Origin: JABFSS01 sp964449445
GTDB lineage: Bacteria > Patescibacteriota > Gracilibacteria > Peribacterales > Peribacteraceae
Assembly (NCBI GenBank): GCA_964449445.1
Contig: CAYUZT010000003.1
Location: 1 to 64,000, forward strand
Reading direction: 5' to 3'
DNA length: 64,000 nucleotides
Shown: positions 16,385 through 24,014 of the stretch, one piece after another
Layout of the letters: every line of letters starts with the position of its first letter
Position numbering within the stretch: position 1 is the stretch's first letter
The notes under the pieces: model-generated
Seen by the model: the letters and a program-made list of their open reading frames with translations, nothing else
The model's database searches: none
What the model was told of the DNA's origin: nothing
Program-made: the position numbers and the translations under genes

Positions 16385-18943
16385 ATGGCCTTCAACCCCC
16401 ACCGCGCATCATCGGAGACCTACAAGCGGAGATCCCAGTACGTGCGGATGGCCGTCGTGTACGGCGCGTTCCTGCTCGCGTTGCTGTTGATCATCGCGCG
16501 TCTCATCGAACTTCAGATCGTTCGGGGGGCCGACTTTCGCGCAGAGGCTCAGCGCCAGCACTTCGGCGGTGTGCGGCTTCCCGCAAAGCGCGGGGAGATT
16601 CTCGCGCGCGATAGCCGCACGAGCGAGCTCAATATCCTCGCGACCAACATCACGCTCGATCTCCTGTACGTCGATCCGATTATCGCCAACCCCCCGGACC
16701 GCGAGAGCGACGCACCGCTCGTCGCCCGGACGCTTGCCACCCTCCTGCTCACCGAGCAGACGCACGACGACTGCTCTCACGGGCGGGGCACGTGCCTGCG
16801 GGAATTTATTTCCTTGTATGCGCCCGCGTTCGACCCGCTGACACGGCAGCGAATTTTAGGATCCGGCGCCCTTCTGGAACCGCTCGCGCCCGGCGCTCCC
16901 CTGCCCCCGCAGCTACTCTCGCTCCCCACCCTCACCCAAGCGCGCGATGCCTTTGCCGCCGATATCGAGCGCCGGATCTCGCAGAAGAAAGTGACATTCG
17001 CCCCGCTCAAGTACGGTGTGACGAAACTGGAGGTGGAAGAGATCCGCTCGCTCAACATTCCCGGCGTGCGCGTCTCCGAGGAGCAGAACCTGGTGTACGC
17101 GAATCCGGAAGAGATCAACCAGGCGCTTGCGGATTCCTTCGCGCGCAAACTCGCGCAGGTATTGCAGACGGATGCCGATACCGTCGCACAGGCACTGCGC
17201 ACGCGCGAACTGCGCTACGTGCCGATCCTCCGGCGCGTCCCGAGGACGCTCTCCCTGCAAGTGCTTCAGGCGAAGACTACATCCGCAAAGGAGACGCTCG
17301 AACGCCTCAAAGGGCAGCTGAAGAAGGAAGCAGGCTCGGAGCTCCAGTATCCGCTGCGCAGTATCGCGCTTATTCCCGAACACTGGCGTTTCTACCCGGA
17401 TACCTCGCTCGCGTCGCACGTCCTCGGGTTCCTGAATACCAAGCAGGAGCCGCAGTACGGCGTGGAGCGGACGTTCGATCCGCAGCTGCGAGGCCAGGAA
17501 GGTCTCATCAGTACGGCGAGCGACGTGAACAAAAGCCGGATTTTGCGACCCGAGCAGACGATCATCGATGCCAAGGACGGCGATACGGTGATCCTCACCA
17601 TCGACCGCACGATCCAGAAGGAGCTCGAGCGCATTGTGCAGGGTGCGGTGGACCGCTATCAGGCGGATAGCGCGCAGGCTATCGTCATGGATCCGTTCAC
17701 CGGGCGAATCGTCGCCATGGTCAATGCTCCGCTCTTCGACAGCAACAAGTACGCCGAGGTCTCCGCCAAGGAGCCGATGGAACTGACCCCCGAGCGGCGC
17801 AAGCAGATCGTTGTGGAGCTGTTCCATCCCGAATCCAATGTCCGCGTGCTCAAGGCGTACATCGATGACGTCTACACGGCATCGGGCCGCACGATCCTCA
17901 GCGAGAAGACGCGTAAGGCATTGGAGGAGTTGGAGCGCAGTTACGATCTGCGCGATCTGACATGCTATTATCACTACATCGCCGAGAATATCCGGCGCGA
18001 GGTTTTCCCGACCGAGGATCCGCGCATCTGGATGAAGTACCGCAACAACATCGGTCTTGGCGCGTACCTCAACCGCACGGTCCAGGAAATCTACGAGCCG
18101 GGATCCGTGCTTAAGGCGATCACCATGGCGATTGCGCTCGATCAGGGCGAAGTGACGCCGCAGGATACGTACGAGGACAACGGTCTCGTCGTCTTCCCCG
18201 AAGACCCGCGCCACCCAATCGATAACAACGACAACCGCCACTACGGCAAGGTGACGATGGTCAACTGCCTGGAATTCTCCATCAATACCTGCATGACGAG
18301 CATCTCCTTCAAGCTGGGTGGCAAGCTGTTCCTCACGGCTCTCAGCCGTTTCGGTTTCGGCAAGATCACGGGCATCGAACTGGAAGACGAGCTTCCCGGC
18401 GAACTGCTCCCCTGGCGCAACCTCCCGCGCCGTACTCTTGCAACGACCGCCTTCGGCCAGGGTATTTCGGCGACGCCCTTGCAGGTGATTACGGCGTGGG
18501 CGGCACTCGCAAACGGCGGCAAGCTCCTGCGGCCCATCATCATCGATTCCATCCTCCATCCCGACGGCACGGCGGACGTCAGCCAGCCGCGCGTCTTCGA
18601 TCAAGTCATCACGCGTCACACGTCCGAAACCATCACGGCGATGCTGACGAGTTCCGCGAAGCTCGGTTTCGCGAAGAGCGGCAAAGTGCCCGGCCATCGC
18701 ATCGCCGGCAAAACCGGTACCAGTCAGATTGCTGGCCCCGGCGGCAAGTACGAGACCGGTACGGGTAGTACCATCGCGACCTTTGCCGGCTACGCGCCCA
18801 TCGATCATCCAAAGTTCGTCGTGCTCGTGAAGGTGGATCGTCCCAAGAGCGTGATCCACGGAGCGACTGCCGCCGCGCCGGTCTTCAAAGAAATCTCGGC
18901 GTTCTTGTTCAAATATTACGGCATACCGCCGGATGAAAAGTAG
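16385..18943 (+). CDS. Class B penicillin-binding protein (FtsI/PBP2-type transpeptidase)
   Basis: An 852-residue peptidoglycan DD-transpeptidase with a short cytoplasmic tail, one membrane helix (about 22-42), a pedestal domain and a transpeptidase domain. The catalytic triad motifs are S574-V-L-K (SxxK), S632-I-N (SxN) and K776-T-G. About 125 residues separate the APLFDSNKY strand (near residue 445) from the SxxK serine, where typical class B enzymes have far fewer, so this protein carries a large charged insertion. An unusual insertion also lies in the pedestal. ATG 16385 places the membrane helix correctly. FtsI versus PBP2 cannot be decided. Hairpin 18948-18975 follows the stop. Confidence 0.92.
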   Translation: MAFNPHRASSETYKRRSQYVRMAVVYGAFLLALLLIIARLIELQIVRGADFRAEAQRQHFGGVRLPAKRGEILARDSRTSELNILATNITLDLLYVDPIIANPPDRESDAPLVARTLATLLLTEQTHDDCSHGRGTCLREFISLYAPAFDPLTRQRILGSGALLEPLAPGAPLPPQLLSLPTLTQARDAFAADIERRISQKKVTFAPLKYGVTKLEVEEIRSLNIPGVRVSEEQNLVYANPEEINQALADSFARKLAQVLQTDADTVAQALRTRELRYVPILRRVPRTLSLQVLQAKTTSAKETLERLKGQLKKEAGSELQYPLRSIALIPEHWRFYPDTSLASHVLGFLNTKQEPQYGVERTFDPQLRGQEGLISTASDVNKSRILRPEQTIIDAKDGDTVILTIDRTIQKELERIVQGAVDRYQADSAQAIVMDPFTGRIVAMVNAPLFDSNKYAEVSAKEPMELTPERRKQIVVELFHPESNVRVLKAYIDDVYTASGRTILSEKTRKALEELERSYDLRDLTCYYHYIAENIRREVFPTEDPRIWMKYRNNIGLGAYLNRTVQEIYEPGSVLKAITMAIALDQGEVTPQDTYEDNGLVVFPEDPRHPIDNNDNRHYGKVTMVNCLEFSINTCMTSISFKLGGKLFLTALSRFGFGKITGIELEDELPGELLPWRNLPRRTLATTAFGQGISATPLQVITAWAALANGGKLLRPIIIDSILHPDGTADVSQPRVFDQVITRHTSETITAMLTSSAKLGFAKSGKVPGHRIAGKTGTSQIAGPGGKYETGTGSTIATFAGYAPIDHPKFVVLVKVDRPKSVIHGATAAAPVFKEISAFLFKYYGIPPDEK

Positions 18944-18947
18944 GGGG

Positions 18948-18975
18948 CGTTCCACAGGGCTATGGAACGTCTTTT
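18948..18975 (+). terminator. Intrinsic terminator, GTTCCAC-family hairpin
   Basis: CGTTCCA (18948-18954) pairs with TGGAACG (18963-18969) and is followed by TCTTTT, a standard intrinsic terminator just after the PBP gene. The same GTTCCAC-N7-TGGAAC element recurs at 27397 and 28381. Confidence 0.7.
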
Positions 18976-19066
18976 ACCCCATCAGTAAGAGAAAAAGTCG
19001 ATAGGTGAAAAAGAATCTGAGAATGGAGATAGAGACACCTCACGCATGCTCTGCGAAGTTGATGCT

Positions 19067-19639
19067 ATGAGTACCGAGACGTCAAAACCTGTGATCTATG
19101 CTTTCGTGGATGCAGCAAACATTATCTATCGTGATAGTGAGCCAGATCCGTGGAAGATTGATCTGAAGAAACTCATCAAGTATCTCCGAGAGCGCTTCGG
19201 GGTTACAAAAGTATTATATTTTGGAGGCGTTGATGACCGGAACAAGACGCAGATCAATTTATACAAAAAGTTAGAGAGCTGGGGTTATGATTTGCGCCTT
19301 AATCCAGTGAAACATTTTGTGAATGAGTATGGCAAATGGTATATGAAAGCCGATGTGGATTCCCGCATGACGTTTGAAATGATGCGACTGTATTCAGAGT
19401 ACGATCAGGCAATTATTCTCACCGGAGATGGCGACTTTTATTGGGTATTGAAATACCTATTTGAGAAAAAAGATCGTATGTGGCTGCTCGCGAGTCCGCG
19501 CAAAACTGCTAGAGAACTGAAGCGGCTCTTTGGTCACTTGTATATGAGCCTCGACGATACCAGAAGATTGATTGAGTATTCTCCGTTCACACAAAAAGAG
19601 GCGGATCCTACGGAAGTCTCCGCCTCAGGTATTACGTGA
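19067..19639 (+). CDS. NYN/PIN-like domain protein (DUF88, LabA-type)
   Basis: A 190-residue protein of the NYN domain family, predicted metal-dependent ribonucleases with a PIN-like fold. Acidic active-site positions are visible in AFVDAANIIY, VDSRMTFEMM and the IILTGDGDFYWVLKYL strand (TGDGDF is the family signature). The RNA substrate is unknown. ATG 19067 matches the family N-terminus better than 19046. Its last dozen residues (EADPTEVSASG) are encoded by a GAGGCGGA/TCCGCCTC palindrome, so the C-terminus appears extended by a repeat. Confidence 0.85.
   Translation: MSTETSKPVIYAFVDAANIIYRDSEPDPWKIDLKKLIKYLRERFGVTKVLYFGGVDDRNKTQINLYKKLESWGYDLRLNPVKHFVNEYGKWYMKADVDSRMTFEMMRLYSEYDQAIILTGDGDFYWVLKYLFEKKDRMWLLASPRKTARELKRLFGHLYMSLDDTRRLIEYSPFTQKEADPTEVSASGIT
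19598..19626. repeat. GAGGCGGA...TCCGCCTC palindrome in the NYN gene tail
   Basis: GAGGCGGA (19598-19605) pairs with TCCGCCTC (19619-19626). A partial second copy, GAGGCGGATTCTACGAAG, lies at 19687 in the spacer before glmS. The element resembles the palindrome inside rpsP. Confidence 0.55.
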
Positions 19640-19716
19640 TCAGTTTATCGGAAGAGGTAGGAAGGTCAAGAGGATTAGACGAAAATGAGGCGGATTCTAC
19701 GAAGAACTCTTCCTAG

Positions 19717-21507
19717 CTACTTCACTGTGACTGATTTTGCGAGATTCCTCGGCATGTCAGGGTTTTTGCCGCGCTTTACAGCCAGGAAGTACGCCAAAAC
19801 TTGAATCGGAATAATCGTCAGGAGCGCCTGCGCGCTGCCCGCTTCCGGTACTTTTATCCATTCGTCGAAGACGTCGAACTTCTTGGGACCCACGCCAATG
19901 ATCATCGCGCCGCGGGCTTTCAGTTCCTGCGCGTTACTCAAAATGTCCTGCAGTGCTTCGTCGTTGCCGGTCAGGACGATGCAGGGTGAGCCTTTCTCGA
20001 TCAATGCGAGCGGCCCGTGCTTCAGTTCCCCTGCTGCGAATCCTTCGGCGTGCACATTACTCACCTCCTGGATCTTGATCGCGCTCTCGAGCGCCATCGG
20101 GTAGTGCCAGCTCTTGCCGATAATGTAGAGGTCTTCGTCTTCCTGCAGTTTGTCCGCGAGGGCTTCCAACCGTTCCACGAACCGGGGGTTGAGCATGTCG
20201 TTGATGGCTGCTGAAGTTTCCAGGAGTAGCGTCTTTCCTTCCTTCAACCGCTCCGCGAGCGCGTACGCAATCAGGAGCAGCACGGCGAGTTGTCCGGTGA
20301 GCGCTTTGGTTGATGCCACTGCGCGCTCGGGACCGGCGTTGATGAGCAGCGTGTAGTCGGCTTCTCTGTCGATCGTCGATCCTTCCACGTTCACGATGGC
20401 GAGCACTTTGCTTCCTTTATCGCGTGCAACGCGCATCGCTTCCAAGACGTCCGCGGTCTCTCCACTCTGGCTGACCACAATCACGAGGCTCTCCGGCTTC
20501 AAAAAGTGGTGGAACAGTTTGAACTCACTCGCATGGGCGAAGTTCACGTGGTGCTTGGCCACGACGGAGAAAAAATATTCCGCCGCCATGCAGGCCTTTG
20601 CGGCCGTGCCGCAGCCGACGAGGAAGGTTCCCCGAGCGCGACGGATGGCTTCGGCAATCGTGCGGATTTCTCCTTCTTCCTGATTCACCGCTCGCGCGAC
20701 AGAGTCTTTCTGATCCATGATTTCTTTTAGCATAAAGTGCTCGTAATCGCCCTTCTGCGCCTGCTCCACGTTCCACGTGATCTCGATCTCACGCTTGGGA
20801 CGGGCTTCTCCCGTTCGAATATCTTTGAATGTGATTCCTTTTCCGTCGGTCGCGACCATCTCCCCGTCATCCAGGTATTGGACGACGCGTGTGTGCTTCA
20901 TGAACGCGGGAATATCGGACGCGATAAAATAGCCATCCGGTACCGTGCCACTCCCCTTCTCTACGCCAATGATGAGCGGCGATCCCGTGCGTGCAGCCAC
21001 GAGCATCTTCGATTGTGTGTGGAGTGCCAAGATCGCATAGCGTCCTTCGAAATGCGCACATGCTGCGCGTACAGCCTCGGCAAAGTCTCCGAGTTTCTTG
21101 TATTCCTCCTCTACCAGGTGCGGGATCACTTCCGTATCCGTCTCCGACTGGAACGTGTGGCCTTTTGCTTTCAACTCTTTGCGCAGTTCCAAGTAGTTCT
21201 CGACAATGCCGTTATGGACGACGGCGATGGTGCCGTCTTCGCTCAAGTGCGGATGAGCGTTGCGCTTGGTCACGCCGCCGTGCGTCGCCCAGCGCGTGTG
21301 CGCGACGGCAAGCGAGCATGTGCCCGAAAAATCCGCGCTCTTCACTTCGCCGATCGGCCCGATGTCTTTTTCAATGGTGAGGGTATCCCCGACTTTGCAG
21401 GCAATTCCCCACGAGTCATATCCCCGGTATTCCAGATTCTTGAGCCCGTCGATCGCGATGACTCCTGCGTCGGTTCTCTTGCCTACGTATCCGAAGATGC
21501 CGCACAT
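19717..21507 (-). CDS. glmS: Glutamine-fructose-6-phosphate aminotransferase
   Basis: A full-length 596-residue GlmS that makes glucosamine-6-phosphate from fructose-6-phosphate and glutamine, the first step to UDP-GlcNAc and peptidoglycan. The glutaminase domain starts with MCGIFGYVG, whose Cys2 becomes the N-terminal nucleophile, and contains HTRWATHGG and HNGIVENY. Two SIS domains follow (VSQSGETADVLEA; STKALTGQL) and the C-terminus ends in PRNLAKSVTVK. No glmS ribozyme is evident; a TAAACT hexamer lies 6 nt upstream of the ATG, suggesting a leaderless message. It supplies precursors for the PBP and MraY pathway also present here. Confidence 0.97.
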   Translation of the reverse strand: MCGIFGYVGKRTDAGVIAIDGLKNLEYRGYDSWGIACKVGDTLTIEKDIGPIGEVKSADFSGTCSLAVAHTRWATHGGVTKRNAHPHLSEDGTIAVVHNGIVENYLELRKELKAKGHTFQSETDTEVIPHLVEEEYKKLGDFAEAVRAACAHFEGRYAILALHTQSKMLVAARTGSPLIIGVEKGSGTVPDGYFIASDIPAFMKHTRVVQYLDDGEMVATDGKGITFKDIRTGEARPKREIEITWNVEQAQKGDYEHFMLKEIMDQKDSVARAVNQEEGEIRTIAEAIRRARGTFLVGCGTAAKACMAAEYFFSVVAKHHVNFAHASEFKLFHHFLKPESLVIVVSQSGETADVLEAMRVARDKGSKVLAIVNVEGSTIDREADYTLLINAGPERAVASTKALTGQLAVLLLIAYALAERLKEGKTLLLETSAAINDMLNPRFVERLEALADKLQEDEDLYIIGKSWHYPMALESAIKIQEVSNVHAEGFAAGELKHGPLALIEKGSPCIVLTGNDEALQDILSNAQELKARGAMIIGVGPKKFDVFDEWIKVPEAGSAQALLTIIPIQVLAYFLAVKRGKNPDMPRNLAKSVTVK

Positions 21508-21550
21508 GGGAGGAGTTTATCGTTTTTGCAGGCTTGTTGCTAGTTCTCCA

Positions 21551-21612
21551 AAAAAGACGTCAGTTGCGGGTTTCGTGTTGCGAGTTGCGAGATTCCCGCA
21601 ACCCGAAACTCG
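21551..21612. repeat. Inverted array of GTTGCGGGTTTCG / CGAAACTCGAAAC words
   Basis: Words TTGCGGGTTTCG and TTGCGAGTTGCGAG are mirrored by CCCGCAACCCGAAAC and TCGAAACTCGAAAC, forming an imperfect hairpin between glmS (minus) and rpsT (plus). The vocabulary is distinct from the GCCAAGG arrays, but the organisation is the same. Confidence 0.65.
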
Positions 21613-21669
21613 AAACTCGAAACCTGCTCTTTACAGTACTCGATGTCCCCTTTAGGCTTCCCCAGCTCT

Positions 21670-21930
21670 ATGCCTATTACCAGTTCCGCCATCAAAGCCG
21701 CACGTCAGACGATCACCCGTCGCGAGCGTCGTCAGCCGTTCAAGACGCAGATGAAAACGATGATCCGCAATTTCACGGACCTGGTGACGGAGAAGAAGAT
21801 GAAGGAAGCCGAGGCACTTTTGCCCAAGGTCTACAAGGCTGTCGATATGGCGGCGAAGAAGAACATCATTCATAAGAACAATGCTGCGCGGAAGAAGTCG
21901 ATGCTGGCACGGATGGTTGCAACAAAATAA
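21670..21930 (+). CDS. rpsT: 30S ribosomal protein S20
   Basis: An 86-residue, very basic, all-helical protein that binds 16S rRNA in the 30S body. Family features are the N-terminal SSAIKAARQTITRRERR, the central KTMIRNF and the C-terminal IIHKNNAARKKSMLARMV. ATG 21670 gives the normal length and replaces the longer in-frame start at 21643. The gene is convergent with the Ser-rich surface protein gene, whose stop lies 4 nt beyond. Confidence 0.94.
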   Translation: MPITSSAIKAARQTITRRERRQPFKTQMKTMIRNFTDLVTEKKMKEAEALLPKVYKAVDMAAKKNIIHKNNAARKKSMLARMVATK

Positions 21931-21934
21931 CGGC

Positions 21935-23305
21935 TCAGTACTCCCCGCCACTCATCGAAGGTTCGCCTGGGGGTTCGCATTGCCAGAGGCAAGTGGTTTG
22001 GACGTTGCAACTCGTCCAACCATTCACGGTCTGTATGCTGCAGGTTTCTGCTGGCACGAAGGAGTATCCTAAATTTTCACACAGAGTCTTTGAACTGCTC
22101 AGGCATGCCATCGCCGCAGTCCACGAATTTGCCGTCGCTGTGCTACACCAGAAATCAGAGCTGTTGTACGGACAGGCGCCATATTGGATGGGACACGTGG
22201 TCCCCTCTCTCCAATTTGTCGTATATCCCGTTGATGATATGTCATTGACTCTTGGGCAGCAGACTTCATTTGTCGCTTGATTGATACTATTCGTGCATTG
22301 TGCGGTCTGTCCGATCATCGATTGCAAGCAAAAATTTTGCTGCGATCCTCCGTCAAAATGACAGGCTTGGTACTGCGTGGTGACCCCAGCAGGCGTCACA
22401 ATGTAGGTAAGATACGTTGTGCAGGTCATTTGCACGACTCCTTCAATATTATTCATAGTACATATTGAATCTGTTACGTTTGCTGAAATCTGGACAAAAC
22501 TGAGGTTTGGATATTGTTCTTGCAGCTGCGCGATGGACATATTGGCTTGTTCCACAGTTTGGAACACGCTGCATCCTGAATGGAAAGCAGTTGTCGGGAC
22601 TGTGGGATCGAGCTGAATGCAGAGACTCACTTCGTTGATCAATGCAGCATCGTGGAAATTTCCGCCGTGTGAGTGAATGATCAAAATATTTTCCGTGCAG
22701 ATATCCGCTCCCGGGAAGGGATCGGTCGGGATACTCGAAAGAGGGACAATGCGATCCCAAACGGGGTTGTGATTTTTTTTCTCATCCAAACACTGTGCTT
22801 TGGATCCCGACATACAGGTATCGTCATACCAGACGCATTCGTATTCACCATTATACGCAACAGTATTTACGCAAACGTCTGCATCTGCTTTGGCAGCAGT
22901 GGTGTTGCATACCTGAAAATCCTGATAGCGACAGATCAGGCAAACACCTTTGCTGGATGAGGAAGATGACGAAGATGTGCTACTTGAAGAACTCGACGAA
23001 GATGTGCTGTTGGAGGACGATGTGGAAGAAGTACTGTTAGAGGAAGAGGAAGGCGATGTCGATGTACTGGAGGAAGAAACAGAACCTTCTTCATCGTCAT
23101 CGGACAACTGAAGCGTATTGTTTATGAAGTCGTTGTCCATATCAGCAGTGTTGTTTTTCACTGTTTGCTGCATCCAGGGATAGACGGACGTGTTTTGCAT
23201 CCATGGGTAGTACACGTATCCGGTGAGCAAGGTCCCGTACATGAGAGATGTCGCCACGACACTGACGGCAGCGATCAAAACGAGTCGATAGTGTGGGTGT
23301 TTCAT
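21935..23305 (-). CDS. Secreted or anchored Ser-rich, Cys-rich surface protein
   Basis: A 456-residue protein with an N-terminal hydrophobic signal/anchor (about residues 8-32), a duplicated YPWMQ motif (YYPWMQNTS, YPWMQQTV) and a Ser/Thr/Asn tract of about 50 residues (about 75-125), probably a flexible, glycosylatable stalk. About 330 residues follow with more than 25 cysteines, many in pairs, suggesting a disulfide-stabilised extracellular domain. I recognise no family. ATG 23305 lies 8 nt from a perfect TATAAT on the minus strand. The gene is divergent from ruvX. Confidence 0.75.
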   Translation of the reverse strand: MKHPHYRLVLIAAVSVVATSLMYGTLLTGYVYYPWMQNTSVYPWMQQTVKNNTADMDNDFINNTLQLSDDDEEGSVSSSSTSTSPSSSSNSTSSTSSSNSTSSSSSSSSTSSSSSSSSKGVCLICRYQDFQVCNTTAAKADADVCVNTVAYNGEYECVWYDDTCMSGSKAQCLDEKKNHNPVWDRIVPLSSIPTDPFPGADICTENILIIHSHGGNFHDAALINEVSLCIQLDPTVPTTAFHSGCSVFQTVEQANMSIAQLQEQYPNLSFVQISANVTDSICTMNNIEGVVQMTCTTYLTYIVTPAGVTTQYQACHFDGGSQQNFCLQSMIGQTAQCTNSINQATNEVCCPRVNDISSTGYTTNWREGTTCPIQYGACPYNSSDFWCSTATANSWTAAMACLSSSKTLCENLGYSFVPAETCSIQTVNGWTSCNVQTTCLWQCEPPGEPSMSGGEY

Positions 23306-23313
23306 TTCCACAA

Positions 23314-23342
23314 ATTATACCAAAAAATGGTACATTTCTCAA
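23314..23342 (-). promoter_or_regulatory. Promoter of the Ser/Cys-rich surface protein gene
   Basis: On the minus strand, TTGAGA (23342-23337), 17 nt and TATAAT (23319-23314) lie 8 nt before the ATG at 23305. The predicted start point is within 2-3 nt of the start codon. The -35 abuts the ruvX start codon at 23345. Confidence 0.7.
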
Positions 23343-23344
23343 GC

Positions 23345-23722
23345 ATGCGTACTCTCGCCCTCGATATCGGTACCCGACGCACCGGCGTCGCGTATCTGGA
23401 CGATGACACTGGCATTCCCCTCCCGCTCGATACTCTTCATCACACGTCTGCAAAGCAATTGACGAAAGAGGTGCTCGCGATTATCCATGAGAAGAGGGCT
23501 GATCGTGTTGTCATCGGACTCCCACTTCTCCCGTCTGGAGCGGAAGGAGAGCAGGCCCAGTTCAGCCGAAAAATAGGAACTGCTCTGGAAGCGGCGGGAA
23601 TACCCATTATCTATAAGGATGAGCGTTATAGTTCTCCGAAGGCGAAGAATCATAAAAACACTATTCCTCTCAAGAATTTTGACTCTGATGCCGCTTCTGC
23701 CTGTTCTTTGCTGGAGGGGTAA
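23345..23722 (+). CDS. ruvX: RuvX/YqgF family RNase H-fold protein
   Basis: A 125-residue YqgF-family protein, a predicted Holliday-junction resolvase or 16S rRNA-processing nuclease with an RNase H fold. It shows the first strand LALDIGTRRTGVAYLD with the catalytic Asp, VVIGLPLLPSG, IIYKDERYSS with the second acidic pair, and the C-terminal DSDAASACSLLE with the third acid. It is slightly shorter than the usual 135-140 residues. ATG 23345 fits the family start exactly, and the longer in-frame extension upstream overlaps the divergent gene. Confidence 0.9.
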   Translation: MRTLALDIGTRRTGVAYLDDDTGIPLPLDTLHHTSAKQLTKEVLAIIHEKRADRVVIGLPLLPSGAEGEQAQFSRKIGTALEAAGIPIIYKDERYSSPKAKNHKNTIPLKNFDSDAASACSLLEG

Positions 23723-23730
23723 ATCGCATG

Positions 23731-23759
23731 TTGACATAGTAATAAAAAACACTTAATGT
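23731..23759 (+). promoter_or_regulatory. Promoter of the structured leader and sigma-4/HARE-HTH gene
   Basis: TTGACA (23731-23736), a 17-nt spacer and TAATGT (23754-23759) match the consensus at the full -35 and at the three key -10 positions. They predict transcription from about 23766, giving a leader of about 250 nt. Confidence 0.55.
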
Positions 23760-23765
23760 AACTTA

Positions 23766-23990
23766 TCCTGCTCCTTGGTTTCACCCTTCGTTTCGCCGAA
23801 AAGTCGGCCACATAGTGGAACGGTTACTCCAAGTACCGCGAGGAGATGTCAAGGTTCCGATTATGTGAGTGATGAAACCACGCCGAGATTGTCAGCGTGA
23901 CTTCACATCACTGCTCCAGAATAGTCCGCAGAGATTGTCCACCGAAACCGCTCGCGGAACTTTTGCTTCTGTCAATGTTCTGGTAAAACG
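23766..23990 (+). ncRNA. Candidate structured leader RNA or independent ncRNA
   Basis: No ORF fits this region, yet it is rich in complementary segments: TGGTTTCA 23776-23783 with TGAAACCA 23873-23880; GCCGA 23795-23799 with TCGGC 23804-23808; CACATA 23809-23814 with TATGTG 23862-23867, enclosing GGAAC/GTTCC; and CCAGAA 23916-23921 with TTCTGG 23978-23983. A second pairing, AGTGATG 23868-23874 with CATCACT 23906-23912 around CACGC/GCGTG, competes with the first helix at 23873-23880, so a two-state switch is possible. It lacks the conserved sequences of RNase P RNA, tmRNA or SRP RNA. The alternatives are a regulatory 5' UTR of the gene at 24015 or a separate RNA. Confidence 0.45.
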
Positions 23991-24014
23991 AGGGTTGATT
24001 TCCCCCGCCACTCA

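Noticed and set aside
16913..18955. 680-codon minus-strand frame over the PBP gene
   Set aside because: The plus frame carries intact SxxK, SxN and KTG motifs; the minus frame is an Arg/Asp-rich shadow.
22955..23095. CRISPR-like repetitive stretch
   Set aside because: The period is irregular and the DNA encodes a Ser/Thr linker of a secreted protein; there are no spacers or conserved repeat units.
23766..23990. RNase P RNA, tmRNA or SRP RNA at the structured leader
   Set aside because: The conserved GAGGAAAGTCC-like, T-arm/tag-frame and GGAA-loop features were not found; it was kept only as an unassigned structured RNA.
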